Notes: generated from the letters alone by a model not told the origin. Positions 34,801 to 47,236 are shown, counted from the first letter of the stretch. The stretch: DNA of 64,000 bases from Bondarzewia mesenterica (GCA_004802705.1 SGPL01000077.1:21751-85750), one strand, 5' to 3'. Numbers and translations: made by a program.

Positions 34801-37469
34801 TGGTGTCGTATGCATATGGGTTGGATGGATCTGTTCGCTATACTTATCAGGTATGTATTCTATTTTGTTCAGTCTGCCGTGGCTAATGGACCTTCGTCTG
34901 CGCAGACATATGCGACCAATTCGTATGCTACACATTCCCTCTTGGCCACAGTAAATGTCTTGCGAGCAGTCATCGCTGCTGCAGCCCAGGTAAATTTCTC
35001 TTTTGATATCACTCAGACGCTTCCTCACGATGGGTAGCCGACTCTGGCTAAACTTATGGATGTCTTTGGCCGTTTCGAAGTTCTGGCTGTATCCATCGTA
35101 TTCTACCTCGTCGGTATGTTGTTTCAGTTTCTCTTCAAGCAATCCCCTTAATTCATAATTACATTGTTAAGGAACCATCGTTGAAGCAACCTCAGATCAT
35201 GTCCAATCATTTGCCGGGGGTGCCGTTCTGTACCAAGTTCGTGACTTGAGCAACCCGTTACATGACCGGCTACTTACATGCCTAAAGATTGGATATACTT
35301 CTATCATGCTTATAGTCGAAGTCCTCGTTGGAGACACTACGACACTCCGGAATCGGGTTCTATTCTCATTTATTCCTGCAGCGCCTTTCCTCGTACGTCT
35401 AATATTTTTGTATACCCTCTCAACTATTATATATCGAATACATTCTGGTTTCAGATCAATACGTGGATAAGTGGAAACGTCACTTCTGCGGTCCTTGGCG
35501 TCACGACATGGAGATGGGGTATCGGCATGTGGGCGCTCATCTATTTCAGTGCGTAGTATTTCCGTTTCCTTTCGTCCTCTCTCAACATGTTTTCACTGTC
35601 ATCTCAGTCTGTGTTCTTCCTCTTCTCTTCATTCTCACGTACGCCTCGAGAAACGCCAAGCGCAGCGGCGCGCTGAAGGTTGGGTTCGCAAAGCTGGCCA
35701 CTGCGCTTTTCTGGCAACTAGACGTTATTGGAATAATTCTCGTCATTGCAAGTGTGTACTTTCTGGATTTTTGATATCTTTGTCATTGATCACGCATCTT
35801 GAATAGTTTTCGCCTTCATTCTTGTCCCTTTCACACTTGCTGGCTCTACTAAAGATCAGTGGAAGAGTGCACACATTGTCGTCATGATCGGTCAGCCCTC
35901 TCTTCAGTTTATACAAGTTTATCACAATGCTCATCCTCTATCTTTAGTGATTGGTGTTGTCTGTCCCTGTCCTTGTGCTGTGGGAGCTTAACGCCAAGCA
36001 CCCCTTGGTACCCTTCAGAGTAAGCTGCTGTATTCCTACAAATTCTCTGTCAAATAAAATGATGCATTTGATATAGCTTCTAAAAGACCGTGGAGTATGG
36101 GCAGCGCTTGGCATTGCTCTAATGCTTTACACCAGTGAGTAACATTTACTAGTCGGAGCGAATTGCTTCACTAACCATGAATTTAGCTTGGTATCTACAG
36201 GTATGAATGCTTCTTCACTACAGATCTACAAGATTGATCACTGATCTATCTCGCCCATGATGCCCATCCACCAGGGAGAGTAAGTCGAAGGTTAGAACAT
36301 TTTGACAAAGAAAAAATTAGCGAAAAGGCGCTTGTAGCTATCTATACACAGTTCTCGGTACGCGTTTCTATCGTGGCGATTCATCAACTTCTCATTTTAT
36401 CCTACAGTTGTCGCATTCAATGAGTCCAATCCGCGACACGTATCACGAGTGTCTATTCCTTCACCAGCGTCCTTGCAGGAACAATTCTTGGATTTGTCGT
36501 AAGGTATTTCCGATACCTGAAGCCATTGTACGTTTTTTCCAATTCCTCGCTGAGATAGCTTCTTAAAATTGAAGATAATAGCATCGTCTTTGGTGTCGCT
36601 CTCTTCTTTGTGGCATTCGGCTTGTTGATACGTTTCCGCGGGGGAAGCGCAAACACATCGCACTCTGCCATTATTGGCGCGCAAGTCGTTCTCGGTGTCG
36701 GAGGAGGATACGGAATACTGATAGATTTAAACGTCCTCGGTGGCTGATCTGTCTAGCTGCAGACTGTTCTCTTACCCAACGCAGGCCAGTATTCAGGCCA
36801 ACACCAGACACGAGCGTACATTCATCCCGTCGCAGTCCGGCTTACTGAGCTTTACTGACAGCAATCTGATGCTCAGATATGGCTACCATCACCGCACTGT
36901 ACCTCGCTTCGTAAGTTGGTTGGAATTGTCGCCACTATACAGGCGTGTCCTGACAACATGTTGAAGATACCAAATTGGTAGTGCCCTCGGTGCTACGCTC
37001 TCCGGCGGTACGTTCTTTTCGCCCGTTAATGGATATGTGTGATGCCTAACACAGTTCTTCACAGCCATATGGACCAATGTGAGTTTTTGACGGTTATGGG
37101 GCCAGGTTTTTTACTCAATACGGCGAGCAGGTCCTTCCCGAACAACTCGCATCTCGGCTCGGTAACGACACTCTTGCCGCATCTGTCTACGCGAGCCCAC
37201 TGACTACTGCGCTCCTCTATGACTTCGGCACGCCCGAGCGGACAGCCATCGTCGATGCTTACAAGCATACGCAAAAGCTGCTCTGCATCTGTGGTATAGC
37301 GTGAGTCCGAACGTCTCCATTCGGTCTATTGCCTTTCGTCTGATGCTCAACTGCCTTCCTATCGCTTTTATTCATTCATGTTGTACAGGTTATGCATACT
37401 AAGTCGGATACAACGGTGGATGAGGAATCTGCATCTGATACGGAGGGCGAGAAGCACGGCCATAATTGA
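34651..37469 (+). CDS. Siderophore-iron transporter, MFS (SIT/Str1-like)
   Basis: The product is a 14-helix major-facilitator importer of ferric siderophores at the plasma membrane. Readable exons give [57 protein letters not shown] and [19 protein letters not shown]. Further on are [20 protein letters not shown] then GAIWTNVLPEQLA, an order typical of the SIT family. The acidic tail [18 protein letters not shown] ends at TGA 37467-37469. The start is uncertain because the preceding 400 bp are mostly n; ATG 34651 ([12 protein letters not shown]) is a candidate. Two apparent frameshifts occur, near 35955 ([19 protein letters not shown] is out of frame) and near 36425 (before [17 protein letters not shown]). 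They may be assembly errors or signs of decay. Confidence 0.75.
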
Positions 37470-37875
37470 GATATCCTAGGTTTCTTCGCACTTCAAATCT
37501 CTGAACTCGTTATTTTCATATACTGCCGGCTGTATTTAGTTGAATTGCAGCTTCATATAGGATAATTTTTGTCGCCAATGCTTTGGCCGCTCAATTGTCA
37601 ACACTCCTCAGCGGCATTTGATTTGGCAGAGAACCGCTCAGGCTCGAGAGATTACCGTTGTAACAATTGAATCAAATCCCGCTAGACACGGACGGAGATA
37701 AGAAGGCATAGGATACAATACGTAGGACACAAAAAATCAGGATATAAGGTCGTAACGCATAGACTTGATAACGAAGTGCATGCGGTGAACAGTACAAATA
37801 TATAGTTTGTGCACTCGTCGAATACCCGTAAATGGAGCAAGTGAGATGAAATCAAAGTTGCGTGTTTGCGTTGCA

Positions 37876-38379
37876 TTAGTAACCGTAATCCTCTCGGTCA
37901 TCTTCGGGATAAAAATAGGGAGGACGGTGAGGTCGCGAGGTTGACGCTACCCAATATCCAAATTCGTGAAAAGCAGCCAAAGTGATGGTTCCAGACGACA
38001 GGTTTGGAGGTTTGGGGGCATCAGTTGCGGGTACAATGCGATCTCGGTGGAAACCTGACGGAGGTCACCATAGAAAATCGCTGATTCAACGATGTGCTTG
38101 TGAACCTTTTGGATTGTTGGCGTGTCCTGCAACGTCGGTAAAGTTGGGTGTTGAACCGAGGCGGTGTGGTCCACCATATTGAAATTTTTTTTGGTCTCCG
38201 ATTCCTCATGCTGCTGTATGGGGTGAGGCGGCGGCTGTAGGGCGTGGCAGAGCGCAATTCCCTGAACTGGGAAAATTGAAGATGACGTCTATTGGTCAGG
38301 GGCCTAAGATTTGGGTGGAACCTCAGACGCCGGTGAAAGGACTTACTTCCGACAGCGTGGCGGGTGGGGTTGTGGCCAT
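37876..38379 (-). CDS. Small hypothetical protein, structure uncertain
   Basis: A minus-strand ATG at 38379 starts MATTPPATLSE and is followed by a good GTAAGT donor (38346). An acceptor at 38268-38267 leads into FRELRSATPYSRRLTPYSSM, a basic exon. With no further intron this frame stops at 38021. An alternative frame in the same DNA ends with FHEFGYWVASTSRPHRPPYF, then an acidic tail to a stop at 37876-37878. The codon-like quality of both pieces suggests one gene with another intron or a frameshift between them. I recognise no family. Confidence 0.33.
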
Positions 38380-39723
38380 TGAAAGATAACCAAATGTTAA
38401 AGTTTGGAGAGTATTAACAAAGATCCAAAAAAAAGCCACAGTAGAGAGGGACGAGAGATGGGGGGCGTACCTCGTCTGACGGTGTCAAATAGCACGTTTC
38501 TTCACAGAAAAGTCACTCGAAAGCGCGGCTTGCTTATTGTGATCGAGGGGAAACAAGAATAGTGGAGTGGGAATCCGTTGGCATCTGGTCGTTCAATGAA
38601 AGCAAGATCAGGATGCGGCCAAAGTCGACGCATTGATGTCAATGGCAAAGATTGGCCACACCCGAGAGAGTATCCAACTTCCTGGAAGCGCTCTTACACA
38701 GCTAAGTCTCGTTTATGACCTCCCTTGTGAACCGGAAATGAAGTATGTGGCCGTGATGCGTAACAGTGCGGCGGTAATAAAGCTCTTTGCGCCACCTCTA
38801 GACCAAATTACTTTGCTAGAACTTGCCGCCAATATGTCCAGCATGGATTGTCCTACATATACATTACCAATTGTTAGCAAGAGATGATATGAAGAATCGG
38901 CAAGAATCGACGGGTACACGGCATGGGCAAACAGCAAATCAATTCGACTCACTTTCTGAGATTGAGGCGCATTTGTGCCATAAGGGGTATTGATTTGCTC
39001 GGAGGTGTTGAGTGAGTAGCCCCTGACAAGCGATTTTAGGATAATACCTGGCCACTTGTGGCACCAGCGTGTCCAACAGCGCATATAGTCAGCTTTTGAG
39101 ACCCAGTAGTGGACCAGTAGTGGATCGCACTGTGGCTACTTAACACTGCCTCAAGAACGAGGCGTGCGACAGTAAAACAGATGTTTGGCCAACACAAGCT
39201 TTTGTACTTACTTACAAGACGCATGCTCGACGATGGGTGATTCATAATAAGACCGTATACTTCTTGATGAGCAACGATAGGATTCACTATGATTGGCCGA
39301 CTCGTGAGCCGATGCTTATTGAGTGCGATGCGACTCCAGCAAAGGCCCGAGCTGACTTTTGGAATTTGTCATCGAGGGTTAAGGCAGTAAGCCGGACAAA
39401 GCGGTCAGACCCTGGCAGGACAAGTTTGGGCCACGAACTCACTTCAACATTATTTGAACGCCTTGTCTAAGACGATCCTTTGTCCCCCAGCAGTCGTGGA
39501 GTGTCAGATGCCCTGCCTTTGCAACCGCATATTGATGAATCATTATCCGAAGACGAGGATCGGACTCGGACTAGACAGTCGTCGGTGAACCAACGAGTGG
39601 GTAAGAAGTGAAAAAGCGCTGCTTCTTGTCAACTTGAATTCCCTTGTACTGCGTACATTACCCACGCTAAATTGTAACCTTCTTCCGTTGATGACTCGTA
39701 CATAGACCTTCTTGCATGCACCT
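38380..39723. other. Intergenic stretch without a recognised gene
   Basis: Several 70-120 codon frames occur on both strands (for example 38633-38887 plus and 38713-39084 minus), but none carries a family motif or a consistent splice pattern. They overlap each other antisense, which suggests chance frames. Confidence 0.45.
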
Positions 39724-40895
39724 CTACACCGACACGACCCCCTTCGCAATCGCGATCTCCGCATTGATAATACTGCTCGTCGCCGCGCCAATGTTGACGT
39801 TGTTCGCAAGCACCACGAACTTGATATCTAGCACGCGACATTGCCGCACACGACCAACCGACACACCCGAACCAAACTGATGATTCCTGTCGAGGCGCGG
39901 TTGTGGGCGATCGGGTTCCTCGTGGACGAAGACAGCCTGGCGGGGGGCGGAGGGACAACCTGCCGTGTCGGGGGTATACGCCTGGAGAGCCTCGCGGACC
40001 TGCTGGGGACTCGGGGGTGGGCGACGGGCAAACCGGATCGAAACTGTCTCGGTGTGTCCCTCAATGACGGGCACGCGGTTACACGACGCAGAGATGCGCA
40101 ATGGCGTTTTTGAGTGCATATCGAACTCTTTGGTACCGTCGTCGCCCTCGGCGATCCCGCCCAAAATTTTGAGTGTCTCCCATTCCATCTTCTCTTCTTC
40201 CCCGCTGATGTACGGCACGATGTTGTCGAAGATGTCGAGAGAAGGCACGCCGGGATAGCCTGCACCGGAGATGGCTTGCATTGTGGTGATGATACATGAC
40301 TCGATCGGGCCAAAGGCGCGCTCAAGGGCGGCAAGGGGAACGACGACGGCAGTTGTAGAACAATTGGCATTGGTGACGATGAAGCCTTTTTTGAGTGGTG
40401 GCGAGTGCAGGGCGCGTTGTTGTGGGATTATGGAGAAGTGGCTGGGATTGACTAACGGTACGATGAGCGGGACGTGAGGATCCCGTCGGTACGACTTTGC
40501 ATTCGAGAAAACGGCCAGATCTGCAGAGCGGAAGGCGGCCTCTGAGTGGAGATGGTGATAGCATGAGATCAAGAACGAAAAGGCAATCGTGAGGATATTG
40601 ATAACGTACCAATGTCGCCGGCTACATCAGCATCCAGTCCAGAAAAAACAATGGCGCACTGTTTGAAGTGCTTGGGATCGCAAGTCTGAACGACGAGATC
40701 GCGAACGTAGCTCGGTATGGGATCCGTCTGTTTCCAATTTACGGCCTTCGCATAAGGCTTGCCCGCGGACCGCTCTGAAGCGCCTAATGCATGCACAACA
40801 AAGTACGGATGCGTGGCGAGCAGCGCAATAAAGCGCTGGCCGACGGTGCCAGTCGCGCCAAGCACGCCAACGTTGACTTTTTTATCACCCGCCAT
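39724..40895 (-). CDS. HOM2: Aspartate-semialdehyde dehydrogenase
   Basis: The enzyme reduces aspartyl phosphate to aspartate semialdehyde with NADPH, at the branch to threonine, methionine and isoleucine. Exon 1 (40895-40610) begins MAGDKKVNVGVLGATGTVGQ, the Rossmann NADP motif. A 68-nt intron follows, then exon 2 from 40541 (IEAAFRSADLAVFSNAKSYR). The catalytic cysteine is in GFIVTNANCSTTAVVVPL, and the acid-base histidine is in CNRVPVIEGHTETVSIRF. The end reads DIKFVVLANNVNIGAATSSI and stops at 39724-39726. The length of about 365 residues equals that of fungal orthologues, and both exons are free of lesions. It is divergent from EMC6, with about 180 bp between starts, so the two probably share a promoter region. 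Confidence 0.93.
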
Positions 40896-41078
40896 TGTCG
40901 TCGTGGTCGCTGTTGAAAGGAGAGAGAGATGTAAAAGAGCGAGACGAGAGAGCCAAACTGGAATGCAGAAGGTGCATGTACAAACTAGCGGCTTCAGCCT
41001 GCCGGGACCGTGGGAAATAAAGGCGCTCAGTGTCGACAGCGAGCTTCAATCACGCCGCCTTCAGCTTCAGCAACCACC

Positions 41079-41532
41079 ATGTCCGCCCCCGCCGACGACG
41101 CTGCACATCGCGTCTATGTCCCACATCTTATTCACAATACTTCTGTTATCAATAACATCAAGTTTATTTCTTCATGTTTTGCTGGAGCAGTTGCAGGAGT
41201 ACTCGGTCTCGAGAATTGGCTGGGTTTCGCGCTCTTCATAGTCTCCACACTTTTCACCTCAGCTTGTTTGTATATCATCAACTTCGAAGGTAGACCAAAA
41301 AAGTACGTGCAGGGTGGTATGATGGGGGTCTTGAATCCTGGGCAGGAGAACGTATTCTCCTTCATCCTGGTCTGGACATTGTTCTACGGTGCGTGTGCGA
41401 TTTGATCTGTCAACTCTCATACTGGACCTAACACTTATCTATCGCTGGGATAAGGCATTGTTCATGGTATGGCGACGTTCACTTGACGGAATCGGAATGA
41501 CTGACCTACCATTACCGACAGTGTATGATTAG
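41079..41532 (+). CDS. EMC6: ER membrane protein complex subunit 6
   Basis: EMC6 is a small core subunit of the ER membrane insertase. The first exon (41079-41388) encodes MSAPADDAAHRVYVPHLIHN, SVINNIKFISSCFAGAVAGV and GLENWLGFALFIVSTLF, with hydrophobic helices. PGQENVFSFILVWTLFYG completes the conserved end. A 12-nt microexon (41455-41466, coding IVH plus split codons) and a last exon (41522-41532) then give the typical YGIVHVYD terminus, 110 residues in all, the family length. If the introns are ignored the frame ends early at 41405, so splicing is essential to recover the conserved C-terminus. It is divergent from the aspartate-semialdehyde dehydrogenase gene. Confidence 0.92.
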
Positions 41533-42222
41533 GCGCTAGTTTGCGCCGTGCACACGAAATACGCGTATACCGCCTCCAGCTCGCTCTGCTCAGAGTACGG
41601 TGAGTACGGATCGAAATGTTTCGACATACTGCTTTAATTTGCCCCGAAGCCTCTAGAGTTCTGCCTTTTCGGCGAATTCGAGTCCAGTCATATCCTCAGG
41701 CATGCAAAGTGCAAAATACCTTCAGGTCGTCTCGAGATCGTCTCTTTCCGCATGGTCTCCTCGTCGCTCTTTCACGTCTACCTTGTCTTCAATAGTTCTC
41801 GGCTTCCGCATTGTCTTCTTCAATCAATCCGTGTGATAAAATCTTTTTCTTTTCCTTTCGGTCCGGCTTGTTTCCGTAGCGCACAGCTAAAGCGGTATTC
41901 ACAAAAGGAGAACCATATACAAAGTGTGCGTGGTTCAGACAGTGTTCAAGTATGTATCGTCCTTCTTCCATTCCCGCGCCGAATTCCGAATATCAGTCTT
42001 CCCAGCAAGGACATTTCTTTGTAAGTGTAACATTCTCACAGCATTGCAGCCATTCATCCGCGAGTAAATCTCTGGAATGAGAGGGCCGCTTTTCATGCCC
42101 CTGACTGCTATCCCAGTATGGGAATCCTTGTATTTCGCACACGGGGCGAGGCAGCAATCCAACTATATTTTGACTATCCTTCCGCGAGAACTGCCCTGAT
42201 TTCCCCCCTTTTTGTTGGCCCT
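41533..42222. other. Intergenic stretch, nothing recognised
   Basis: Only short overlapping frames occur on both strands, with no motif. The right end presumably contains the 5' region of the DUF6593-like gene. Confidence 0.4.
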
Positions 42223-43008
42223 ATGGCTGCTTCATACGTCCTTCTCCAGATCGGAGACGACCCGTTTCATATGAGCTTCGAAGACCTGAATGGGCGGGTG
42301 GCTTTTACGATGTACGCATCCTCCCTTCCCCATCTGACATTTGAAGTTCAGGATTGCCGAACGATCGAACTGACTATTATGGTTTCCATAGTCAAGAGGT
42401 ACACGATTGACGACCGTTTGTATTGTTGGTTATCTCATGTATCGTTTTTCTATGTAGGTCGACCGGTCGCCTAACATCCTTGTGCGACTGCGACGCGAAG
42501 CTCCGTGGGCGCTCCAACATCGTGACATCATGGGCCCTAGCGATGCTTTCTTTTACTTTGGTCCATCCAATATGCCAGGATACATCGTATACGGCAATAC
42601 GCCTGAACAGCCGATGAACACTGCTGTCCGAAGAAAGCGCAGCGCCAGCACGTACGGATTTCGTCTTGCCTCCCCCCTTGTACAGAAAGCCAAATCTCAC
42701 GTATTTTATTAAGCTCGCGATACTTTAGATCGCAAAGTGGGAAAGAGTTGAAGTGGAAAGTCTCGAGGTTCCGCATGGAGGTCAGTGAGATCATTTTCGT
42801 CATCCAGGAAACTTTACAGCTACTCGTTCTGATCCTTCCTCCTCCGTAGTGCATTGATGGTGTAACGGTCCTGGCTACTTACGAGCTGAACCAAGTCCCC
42901 ACGGAGCACCCGGCCATCCTCACCGTCAAACACGCCGGCCTCGCAGTCGTCACCGAAATCGTAACGACGCTGATGCTGATACGGATGGCGCAAGCATTGA
43001 AGTGGTGA
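42223..43008 (+). CDS. DUF6593-like hypothetical protein
   Basis: DUF6593 proteins are small, abundant agaricomycete proteins of unknown function. Visible parts are GDDPFHMSFEDLNGRVAFTM (from the ATG at 42223), SPNILVRLRREAPWALQHRD, GPSDAFFYFGPSNMPGYIVY and, after an intron (about 42649-42730), SQSGKELKWKVSRFRME. After a second intron (42779-42849) comes CIDGVTVLATYELNQVPTEH, then the end VVTEIVTTLMLIRMAQALKW, stop 43006-43008. The junction between the first part and SPNILVRL is unresolved, because the simplest splice gives the wrong frame. Family assignment rests on the conserved order of these blocks and is from memory. No signal peptide or membrane anchor is evident. Confidence 0.55.
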
Positions 43009-43335
43009 AGAAGCAGGGAGATTTGAGCTGCATGTAGGGTATCGTGTTGTGCGAAGCGTCCTTTCGTTCTTTCTTCATGTAGGCTAATGCGCTTGCCCAA
43101 CTTTGTAATTCGTTGTACTATCATTTTGGCTGTTACATAGAGCTAGATGCTAGGTTTTTGACCGGCGCGGCCTTGAACATGGAATTCATAATGATTTATA
43201 GATCTGGTTGTCAGCAGCTAGTCAGTCTCTGTGCAATCGCAGTCGGGTGCGAGGCAGGCGTCGGTGACGTCATACTGAGACGCGTCGGTGGCTGGGGACT
43301 CACTTCCAAGTTGACTCTGCTCATTGTCAAGCACG

Positions 43336-44125
43336 ATGCCGCCGCTACCACCGACGACGCTCACAAAACACCTCTGTTCTCTTTCATCCACCCGACCCTA
43401 CGCTTCTGCCACGCAACACCCTTTCCTCACCTCGGTCGGCAATGGCACGCTCCCCGCTCCCCGCCTCGCCCTCTGGCTCTCCCAAGACCGCATATACGCC
43501 TCCCAAGCTTATCCGCGCTTCATCGGCCGCTTGATCTCTTCTATCCCAAGCGCCCTTACAGGGGTGGCAGAAAAAGAGGAGCATAATCAGCGCGTGTTGG
43601 GCCTGCTGGTCTACGCATTTCAAAAACGTTGTGCGCGAGGTCGGGTTCTTCGATACGGTGGGAAAGGAGTGGGGTTTTGACCTGCGAGGGTGGAAGACGC
43701 GGAAGGCGACGAGGGACTATGTCGCCGAAATGGCGCGCGTGGCGGTCGAAGGCACATTGTTCGACGGCATGGTCTTTCTGTGGGCGATGGAGCAGGTGTG
43801 TTCGAGCTGATCATCATCAGCCCATCAATCGGTACAACTTACTACGATGCTCATCCAGGTATACCTTGATGCATGGCGTTACGTCTCATCTGTCCTCGTG
43901 TCCACTGCACCCAAGATCAATGTAGCCGTTCCCTCACTTGTTGCCAACTGGACCAACATTGAATTTGTTAAATTTGTGGAGAACCTTGCTAGTGCTGTAG
44001 ATGCTTTCGATATACGACCTGGCTCGGATGAGTGGGTGAGAGCGGAGGAGATCTGGGCGAGAGTCGTTGAACTCGAGGAGGCGTTTTGGCCGGAAGAAGG
44101 TGAAGAATCAACAATGAAGATGTGA
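43336..44125 (+). CDS. TENA/THI-4 family protein
   Basis: The translation resembles the all-helical TENA/THI-4 domain, found in thiamin salvage enzymes and in eukaryotic relatives of unclear activity. It begins MPPLPPTTLTKHLCSLSSTR, then LPAPRLALWLSQDRIYASQA, YPRFIGRLISSIP, EKEEHNQRVLGLLVYAFQ. It goes on NVVREVGFFDTVGKEWGF, VEGTLFDGMVFLWAMEQ and, after an intron (43796-43858), VYLDAWRYVSSVL. The end is VVELEEAFWPEEGEESTMKM, stop 44123-44125. The first exon is broken by one extra A in a run of five at 43622-43626, so it must be read with a one-base shift. Because everything else is conserved, an assembly error is likely. I cannot assign a substrate, and the bacterial catalytic cysteine is not evident. 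Confidence 0.72.
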
Positions 44126-45660
44126 TCTGAGCAGGCCCTGTGCGTCCATATGAGTATAAATTTTGTAAACTGTGAGTCTTTCTCCGTGTCATACAAGTTT
44201 CGATTGCAATACTATGTGTATCATCGGTCAACTATAATGTTGCTCCACTGGCTTTCAGATCAACCAAGTGGATGAAAACGAAGGTCGAGGGTCGACTTGT
44301 GCTTATCGCCAGCCTATTGACGGATCTCTCGCATATTTCTCTATAGATCTTGCTGCATGCACAGGACAAGTGAGCCGGTTTTCCTAACGATGCTTCGGGG
44401 CAGAGGCATTCAAGCTGCCCGCTTGCGCTCGCTCAGCTTCGGCATCCTTGAACCCGAAAAACGCTTTTTTTCCCATCATCCTTTTCCGACCGTCTCGGAA
44501 AACATGGTCCATCGCTCACTTGTATCACTTAGTATCAGCTTGTATGCGTCATCTCTGTATCTATCGTGTCCTGGTCGCTGGATCGCAGCCTAATACGTGA
44601 GCTCGGATTGATTGAATATGTAGGTCCGAGTCAAGTTTTCATCTCAAGTCTCACTCTCCCCGTGCTCAACACCCCCCCCCCCCCCAGATCACGCATGGTC
44701 GCTCATGAGTTCTTAAATCTACATAGGTAATGTCGTTCCAAAGCTCATCCTTGCAATAGGCTTTATCCACTGCGTCTATGCCCAATCAGAGAACTGACAC
44801 ATGAAAATGACGGACAGATACGCACTATGAAGTGCACGAGACCGCAGTGTCGTAAGCATTTTGTACCCTCGCCGCGGATGCTTTTGTCGATCAGACACTC
44901 GGCGGGCACCGAGCGAAGCCAAAAGGTATGTGACATGCGGGATATTCCTCACTGCAGAACCTCAGCAGAGCCAAAATAGTTTATGCGCCTCGCTGCCCCC
45001 GCAAAGCGCTATGCCCGTTGAGGTCAAGGGTGGCTGTTTGACTCCAATGGCACTGATACTTGGTAGGTCTACTGTGAAATGCTTTCTCCCTCGTTGTCCC
45101 ATCCAATCTGGTTCATGAAGTAAGATACTAGCTTGTCTCCCACAGCCAGACCTTACGAACAAAGCAGAAGGCAGTCGTTCTGTAGATACTAGCATCTCTC
45201 ATCCGTCGTTTCAAACTGGCAGGCTTTACAGCGGAAATGCCGACCTCTGCTTCCATCTGCGCAGTCCCCAGCTCCGTGATATCACTCAAATTCTGAATGG
45301 CCTTTTTCGTCGCGCCGGAGCTCTAGACACTTTCTGGACAACGATTATGCAGTGCGATGTGTCTGAACAACACGACTCGATGCTGTCACGAACCCCAATG
45401 ATACCGCGGCTCTCGATGATGTGTTAAATTGTGCTGCGGACGAAGCTCTTCCAAAACACCAAAATGCAATTACTGAACGGGTGAGCTGATGCCTATGACT
45501 GTTGCATTAGCAGATACTCAGTCTCGCCTGTTAGTGAGCATGAACGCATGCCAATCACAAATCATATTTTACATAGGACGATGCCTTCGACTCCTCCGAG
45601 TAATACCCATCCATCACTGGTCATGGTCATCCGTCGACTTGGCGCAGCGCAACGGAGGAA
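44126..45660. other. Gene-poor stretch with possible coding relics
   Basis: There is a run of 15 C near 44680. Around 45220-45480 the plus strand reads SGNADLCFHLRSPQLRDITQ then ILNGLFRRAGALDTFWTTIM, with frame changes between neighbouring segments. This is protein-like, but I recognise no family, and no start or complete exon set could be built. Confidence 0.4.
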
Positions 45661-45668
45661 TATATAAA
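45661..45668 (+). promoter_or_regulatory. TATA box of the intradiol dioxygenase gene
   Basis: TATATAAA lies 87 bp before the start codon at 45755. It is followed by a CA/TC-rich leader typical of fungal transcripts. Confidence 0.6.
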
Positions 45669-45754
45669 GGCCTAGCAAAATAGCACACCATTCCTCATCC
45701 AGTTCCACTCGTAACTTGAACTGCAACTCCTCAAGTTCTTCATAGTCTCTGAAA

Positions 45755-47236
45755 ATGAAGCTTGCTGTCTCTTTTATCACTATTTCTCTTGCCTTCACGT
45801 TGGCGTCCGCTCATGGCACCGATTTTTTGTCGAAACGGGAGCTGGAGGCGCAGTACGAGCGCCAAGGTGACCTATTGAAGTGTAGGTCTTCGCTGCAGGC
45901 GCGCCACGCGCCGCGCATGGAACGTCTTGAGGCCAAGCGCGAGGCCATCCGCCGTCGTTCTCTCACCAAACGTCAGGGAGGCTCTCCGTGGAGCGCTCCG
46001 GGTAGAGGCCACAGTGGTGGTCATGATGAGCCGGGTGGAGGACACGGTGGTGCACCAGGTGAAAGTTGCAGCAGTGCTTCCGGTAGCGCTTCGAGCGCAA
46101 GTTCCAGTAACATTTCCAGTGGAAGTCCCAGTTCCGTTTCAAGTGNCTTCCCAGGCGGAAGCGGAGGCAGCGTGTGCGTGTCAACCCCCCTTCCTGTTCC
46201 TCGACCTCATTAATCGTCTCTCCAGGCCGGTTGGTTCGACGACAACTTTCACAGCGACGAAGACCGCGTCCGCTTCCTTCCTTTCAGTGTTCCCCACACC
46301 TGCGTCCACTGCTGCGGCTGCCTCAGAGACCACTCAGGCCTCTGACGGTGCTTGTGTGCTGAGTCCTCAGGAGATCGAAGGCCCATACTATATCTCTGGC
46401 GAGACCATCCGCGAGAATATCGTCTATGGCGAGCCGGGCGTTCCTTTCTACATGGAATTCACCCTGGTCGACACTCACACATGCGACTCACTCGTTGGTG
46501 CTGCCGTCGACGTCTGGAGCTGCAATTCCACTGGTGAATGATCGCGAAAATCTTCCTCGCCTCTCGTAAAATCACTGATGGACGGTGGAAGGCGAATATT
46601 CTGGCTTTATATCTTCGGACGCCACTACAAACCTCGACACGTCGATTAACAATGGTGGGCAGCACGTCGGCGACCAGAACGATGCGGGTTCGACGATCAC
46701 GGACGGGAAGAGTTACTTGCGTGGTCAACAGCTCACTGACGACGCCGGGATCGCCCAGTTCACTGGTATCATTCCTGGTTGGTACACCGATCGCTCTCCC
46801 CACATTCACATTCGGGTGCACTACGGCGGCGAGGCCTTGGACAACGGAACCTATATTGGTGGCAACCTTACTTTCACTGGTCAGTCTCGCGTCGTCTTCA
46901 TGTTTCTTTAGTGTAGATTTTCTCATCGCCGTCAGTTGCACAGGTCAATCTTACTTTGGCGAGGACTTCTTCGAGCAGTTCGAGTTCATCTATCCCTACA
47001 CCGCGACCAGTATGTCAACTTTTCCCTTCCTCAATCCATTAGCTCTGTGCTAATGCTGTTCACCTGTAGCGACGGTCCGCACTCTCAACTCAGATGATGG
47101 ACCCTACGGCCAGGAAAACGGCACTTACTCGACCTGGAACTTGTATTACGTCGACGAAACGGATGTGACTCAGGGTGTGATGGGCTTCCTCAACCTTGCC
47201 ATCGACTCTACTGCCACTGGCCAGTCCGGTCTTTAG
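45755..47236 (+). CDS. Secreted intradiol ring-cleavage dioxygenase
   Basis: The predicted enzyme is a non-haem Fe(III) dioxygenase that opens catechol-type rings between the hydroxyls; extracellular forms act on lignin-derived aromatics. MKLAVSFITISLAFTLASAH is a signal peptide, followed by a basic region (AKREAIRRRSLTKRQ) and a Ser/Thr/Gly-rich linker. The catalytic domain starts CVLSPQEIEGPYYISGETIR. Likely iron ligands are Tyr of WSCNSTGEYSG, joined across the intron at about 46533-46590, Tyr of IIPGWYTDRSPH, and the two His of HIHIRVH. It continues SYFGEDFFEQFEFIYPYTAT and ends LAIDSTATGQSGL, stop TAG 47234-47236. Additional introns follow GNLTFTG and PYTAT. All conserved parts are present; one n lies in the linker. 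Confidence 0.88.

Noticed and set aside
34332..35142. Long frames crossing the n-rich block
   Set aside because: Most codons are undetermined, so the frames carry no information.
39828..40370. Minus and plus frames overlapping aspartate-semialdehyde dehydrogenase
   Set aside because: These are shadow frames of a GC-rich coding exon; the real frame has all family motifs.
41079..41405. Single-exon EMC6 ending GACAI
   Set aside because: It lacks the conserved C-terminus, which is recovered exactly by two GT-AG introns and a microexon.
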